A stretch of 64,000 bases of DNA from Streptomyces ruber (lineage in GTDB: Bacteria > Actinomycetota > Actinomycetes > Streptomycetales > Streptomycetaceae): NCBI RefSeq assembly GCF_014648075.1, contig NZ_BMQK01000002.1, positions 682,001 to 746,000 of the forward strand, in the 5' to 3' direction. A program made the translations under genes and the position numbers. The notes beneath the pieces are model-generated. The model was not told where the DNA came from and did not search any database. It saw only the letters and a program-made list of their open reading frames with translations. Every line of letters starts with the position of its first letter. Position 1 is the first letter of the stretch. This document shows positions 60,999-64,000 of this stretch, in pieces.

Positions 60999-61955
60999 TC
61001 ACCGCGGCAGCTGCGGCAGCACCTTCGTCCGGTAGAAGTCGAAGAAGCCCCGCTGGCCGGGACCGATCTGGTTCACGTAGATCCGGTCGAAGCCCGCGTC
61101 CGCGAAGGCACCGAGCGCCGCGACGTGTTCGTCGGCGTCGTCGCCGCACACCATGTTCTCGCGCACCATGTCCTCCGTGACGAGCGCCTCCGCCTGCTCG
61201 AAGTGGCGGGGCGTGGGCAGGATCTGGCCCAGTTCGCCGGGGAGCAGGTCGCTGTACCAGAGCCGGCGCGCCGTGCGGACGGCCTCGTCGCGGTCCGGGC
61301 CGCAGCACACCTTCATCCCGCCGCTCACCAGCCCCGCGCCCCCGCCGCCCTTGCGGTACCGGGTCACCATCGCCTCGTCGGGCGTCATCGTGATGTAGCC
61401 GTCCCCGACGCGCGACGCGAGCGCGGTCGCCTTGGGTCCGAAGGCGGAGACGTCGATCGGTACGGGCTCGTCCGGGACTGTGTAGAGGCGGGCGTTCTCG
61501 ACGGTGTAGTGGGTGCCGCGGTGGTTGACCGTCCTGCCGGTGAACAGGTGCCGCATGACCTGCACGGCCTCTTCCAGCATCTCCAGGCGGACGTGCGCCG
61601 GCGGCCAGTGGTCCCCGAGGATGTGCTCGTTCAGTGCCTCGCCCGAGCCCACGCCGAGCCGGAAGCGGCCCCCGGCCATCACCGAGGCCGTGGCCGCGGC
61701 CTGGGCCAGCACCGCCGGATGGATCCGCACGGTCGGGCAGGTCACCGCCGTCTGGACGGGCAGCGACACGGCCTCGGAGAGGGCCCCGATCACCGACCAC
61801 ACGAACGGGCTCTGGCCCTGTTCGCCGTTCCACGGATGGTAGTGGTCGGAGATCCACAGGCACTGGAAACCGGCCTGCTCGGCCATGCGCGCCTGCTCGA
61901 CCAGATCGGCGGGGCCCCATTCCTCGGTCGACAGGAAGCAGCCGTACTCGGGCAT
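60999..61955 (-). CDS. LLM-class F420-dependent oxidoreductase
   Basis: A 318-aa luciferase-like TIM-barrel enzyme. SDHYHPW, FRLGVGSGEALNEHILGDHWPP and FGPKATALASRVGDGYI are typical of the F420-dependent G6PDH/TIGR03557-like subgroup. It uses F420 or FMN to reduce or oxidise an unknown small molecule. The ATG at 61955 has GGAGG upstream. Ends 22 bp from the convergent holin gene. Confidence 0.82.
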   Translation of the reverse strand: MPEYGCFLSTEEWGPADLVEQARMAEQAGFQCLWISDHYHPWNGEQGQSPFVWSVIGALSEAVSLPVQTAVTCPTVRIHPAVLAQAAATASVMAGGRFRLGVGSGEALNEHILGDHWPPAHVRLEMLEEAVQVMRHLFTGRTVNHRGTHYTVENARLYTVPDEPVPIDVSAFGPKATALASRVGDGYITMTPDEAMVTRYRKGGGGAGLVSGGMKVCCGPDRDEAVRTARRLWYSDLLPGELGQILPTPRHFEQAEALVTEDMVRENMVCGDDADEHVAALGAFADAGFDRIYVNQIGPGQRGFFDFYRTKVLPQLPR

Positions 61956-62214
61956 GGAGGGCGCCTCCGTTTCGTTCGGGCTCACTCGGGTCAGTCGGTC
62001 GGCGGCCGGGTAACCCGGCCTCGCGCGCGCGAAACGCCGGGGAACCACGCGTTTGGCCGCCCTGACCAGGGGGACGCGGAAGACCCGTACGTACGTGAGC
62101 CGTACGCGGGACAGGAGTGCGTACGGCCGCTGACCGGCGCCCGTACGCGGGGACACGGAAAACCAGTCCCGGACGGACCGGGATCCCGTACGCGACCAGT
62201 GCCGGAGGACAACA

Positions 62215-63729
62215 GTGAGTCGACCCCGCATCGTGATCGTCGGCGGAGGATTCGCCGGCTACCGGACGGCCAGCACCCTCTCCCGGCTGAGCAAGGGCAA
62301 AGCCGACATCGTCCTGCTGAACCCGACCGACTACTTCCTCTACCTGCCGCTGCTGCCCCAGGTCGCCGCCGGCATCCTGGAGCCGCGCCGCGTCACCATC
62401 TCCCTCTCCGGGCTGCGCCACGTGCGCCTGGTGCTGGGGGAGGCCGACGGCATCGACCTCGAGGGCCGCACCGTCCGGTACACGGGCCCCGAGGGCGAGA
62501 CCGGCTCGCTGCGCTACGACCGGCTGGTGCTCGCCGCGGGCAGCGTCAACAAGCTGCTGCCCATCCCGGGCGTCGCCGAGCACGCGCACGGCTTCCGCGG
62601 CCTGCCCGAGGCGCTGTACCTGCGCGACCACGTCACCCGGCAGGTGGAGCTCGCGGCCGCCTCCGACGACCCCGAGGCGTGCCGGGCGCGCTGCACCTTC
62701 GTGGTGGTGGGCGCCGGTTACACCGGTACCGAGGTGGCGGCCCAGGGAAAGATGTTCACCGACGAACTGGTGCGCCAGCACCCGCTGCGGGAGGGCCTCG
62801 AACCCCGTTGGCTGCTGCTCGACATCGCCGACCGGGTCCTGCCCGAACTGGACGAGAAGCTCTCCCGCACCGCGGACCGGGTGCTGCGCGAGCGGGGCGT
62901 CGAGGTGCGCATGGGCACCTCCGTGAAGGAGGCGACCCGCGAGGGAGTGCTGCTGACCGACGGCGAGTTCGTCGGGACGAACACCGTGGTGTGGTGCGTC
63001 GGCGTACGGCCCGACCCGCTCGCGGAGTCCCTCGGGCTGCCGATGGAGCGCGGCCGGCTGCTCGTCGAGCCCTCGCTCCAGGTCCCCGGCCACCCCGAGG
63101 TGTTCGCGGCCGGGGACGCGGCGGCCGTGCCCGACCTGGAGCACCCCGGCAAGTACCACCCGATGACGGCGCAGCACGCCTGGCGGCAGGGCAAGGTGGC
63201 CGCGCACAACGTGGCCGCCTCGCTCGGGGGCGGCACCCGTCGCCCCTACCGCCACAAGGACATGGGCTTCGTCGTCGACCTGGGCGGGGTGAAGGCCGCC
63301 GCCAACCCGCTCGGCGTGCACCTGTCGGGCCTGGCGGCCGGCGCGGTCACCCGCGGGTACCACCTCGCCGCGATGCCCGGCAACCGCGTCCGGGTGGCCG
63401 CCGACTGGCTGCTGGACGCCGTACTGCCGCGCCAGGGCGTGCAGCTGGGGCTCGTACGGTCCGGTTCGGTGCCGCTGGACACCGCCTCGCCCGAGGTGGC
63501 GCGGGTGGTGGGCGGCCCGGAGAAGCCCCGGCCGGAGGACGGGACGCGGGACCGGCGGGAACCCGCCGGGGCACCCGCCAAGCCGGGACCCGCGGCGATC
63601 CCCGGGGACACGACGCCCGCCGGTGCGGGACCGGGCGCCCCCGGCGCCGGCGACAAGCCGGGCCCGGTGAAGGTCACGGACCCCGCACCGGACCCGTCCC
63701 GGCAGCCGGACACCGGGAAGGACGCATGA
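62215..63729 (+). CDS. NADH dehydrogenase type II-like flavoprotein
   Basis: A 504-aa pyridine-nucleotide-disulphide-reductase-fold enzyme. FAD site RIVIVGGGFAGYRTASTL at the N-terminus, FLYLPLLPQVAAGILEPRRV (an NDH-2 hallmark), NAD site FVVVGAGYTGTEVAAQGKMF and the FAD-contacting EVFAAGDAAAVPD. It would pass electrons from NADH to quinone at the membrane. The last 90 residues are a Pro/Gly/Ala-rich disordered tail, an unusual addition. GTG start at 62215 with CGGAGGA upstream. Confidence 0.85.
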   Translation: MSRPRIVIVGGGFAGYRTASTLSRLSKGKADIVLLNPTDYFLYLPLLPQVAAGILEPRRVTISLSGLRHVRLVLGEADGIDLEGRTVRYTGPEGETGSLRYDRLVLAAGSVNKLLPIPGVAEHAHGFRGLPEALYLRDHVTRQVELAAASDDPEACRARCTFVVVGAGYTGTEVAAQGKMFTDELVRQHPLREGLEPRWLLLDIADRVLPELDEKLSRTADRVLRERGVEVRMGTSVKEATREGVLLTDGEFVGTNTVVWCVGVRPDPLAESLGLPMERGRLLVEPSLQVPGHPEVFAAGDAAAVPDLEHPGKYHPMTAQHAWRQGKVAAHNVAASLGGGTRRPYRHKDMGFVVDLGGVKAAANPLGVHLSGLAAGAVTRGYHLAAMPGNRVRVAADWLLDAVLPRQGVQLGLVRSGSVPLDTASPEVARVVGGPEKPRPEDGTRDRREPAGAPAKPGPAAIPGDTTPAGAGPGAPGAGDKPGPVKVTDPAPDPSRQPDTGKDA

Positions 63730-63756
63730 CCGAACGAGAGAAAGGACCACACGAGC

Positions 63757-64000
63757 GTGAGTGACCATCAACTGTCCGAACTGGCCCAGCAGCTGCGCGT
63801 GGACAGCGTCCGTGCCGCCGCCGCGGCGGGCTCCGGACACCCCACTTCCTCCATGTCGGCCGCCGAGCTGGCGGCCGTCCTGTTCGCCCGGCACTTCCGC
63901 TACGACTTCGAGCGCCCCGACCACCCCGGCAACGACCGCTTCGTGCTGTCCAAGGGGCACGCCTCACCGCTGATGTACTCCGTGTACAAGGCGGCCGGCG
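63757..64000 (+). CDS. tkt: Transketolase, N-terminal fragment (cut by window)
   Basis: From a GTG at 63757 the frame reads VSDHQLSELAQQLRVDSVRA, then GSGHPTSSMSAAELAAVLF, RFVLSKGHASPLMYSVYKAAG, the conserved start of transketolase (thiamine-diphosphate enzyme of the pentose phosphate pathway; GHP and KGHAS are cofactor/substrate contacts). It runs off the window. It follows the NDH-2-like gene by 27 bp. Confidence 0.85.
   Translation, partial: MSDHQLSELAQQLRVDSVRAAAAAGSGHPTSSMSAAELAAVLFARHFRYDFERPDHPGNDRFVLSKGHASPLMYSVYKAAG

Noticed and set aside
63726..63764. A 12-residue leader peptide before transketolase
   Set aside because: The ATG at 63726 overlaps the NDH-2 stop and the frame ends just after the transketolase GTG, but its sequence shows no regulatory codon run and no ribosome binding site.
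1..64000. CRISPR array or cas1/cas2 genes to go with the Cas4-like proteins
   Set aside because: No regularly spaced direct repeats of 20-40 bp and no Cas1/Cas2 sequence were found; the Cas4-like proteins belong to the pPIWI-RE block.
1..64000. tRNA or rRNA genes
   Set aside because: No GGTTCGA-type T-arm with matching acceptor stem and no rRNA-like stretch was noticed on either strand; a covariance-model scan was not possible.

Overview
The window is Streptomyces-like chromosome. GC content is very high, GTG starts and 4-bp stop/start overlaps are common, and the gene content is typical: an ethylmalonyl-CoA pathway operon, SpoIIE/GAF phosphatase, DevS-type kinase, F420-type LLM oxidoreductase, and actinobacterial DUF5709, DUF3558 and DUF4232 proteins. 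No rRNA, tRNA, transposase, integrase or CRISPR array was seen.

The most unusual part is the first 12.2 kb, a bidirectional accessory block. Rightward (3005-12200) lie four tightly packed genes: a Cas4/RecB-like PD-(D/E)XK nuclease with a full Fe-S cysteine set; a small PD-(D/E)XK protein with a zinc-ribbon-like insert; a DinG/XPD-type Fe-S helicase; and a 956-aa protein with the MID and RNase H-like signatures of the pPIWI-RE family. The last three match the known three-gene pPIWI-RE conflict module (PIWI, REase, helicase). Leftward (<1-2869) lie a winged-helix-like protein with an apparently leaderless promoter, a second Cas4-like protein that has lost the catalytic E-x-K, and an unknown protein that runs off the window. 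The shared 135-bp control region carries AATTCCAA direct repeats. I read the whole as a predicted nucleic-acid-targeting defence locus with an extra nuclease arm.

12.4-24 kb: two lipoprotein-like genes, an inositol-monophosphatase-family enzyme, a phytoene-desaturase-like flavoprotein coupled to a macrodomain protein, then a low-oxygen/redox group (PPOX flavoprotein, D-lactate dehydrogenase, hemerythrin protein, DevS-like kinase, solitary cytochrome oxidase subunit I). GGGAC/GGGCC-n-GGCCC boxes resembling DevR/DosR sites lie ahead of several of these.

24-31 kb: a GNAT remnant, a NUDIX protein, an unusual single reading frame joining an ABC-2-like membrane domain, a squalene/phytoene-synthase-like domain and a cis-prenyltransferase, an ADP-ribosylglycohydrolase, a small secreted protein and glycerate kinase, closed by a 22-bp terminator hairpin.

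31-41.5 kb (all leftward): paaH-like double dehydrogenase, TetR regulator, then ccr-meaA-mcl-maoC-acd (ethylmalonyl-CoA pathway) followed by psd-pssA (phosphatidylethanolamine synthesis).

41.8-53 kb: nucleotidyltransferase, HEAT-repeat protein, secreted tripeptidyl-aminopeptidase-like hydrolase, radical SAM protein, SRPBCC protein, an MFS exporter with three C-terminal beta-sandwich repeats, a PAS-GAF-SpoIIE-HATPase regulator, and a methyltransferase.

53-58.2 kb: a translationally coupled peptidase operon (DppA-like D-aminopeptidase, M20, S9, LD-carboxypeptidase), suited to recycling D-amino-acid peptides and muropeptides. 58.2-64 kb: a decayed GNAT gene carrying a repeat element, DUF5709, VOC, a hemerythrin/holin-X divergent pair with SigB-type promoters, an LLM oxidoreductase, an NDH-2-like flavoprotein and the start of transketolase.
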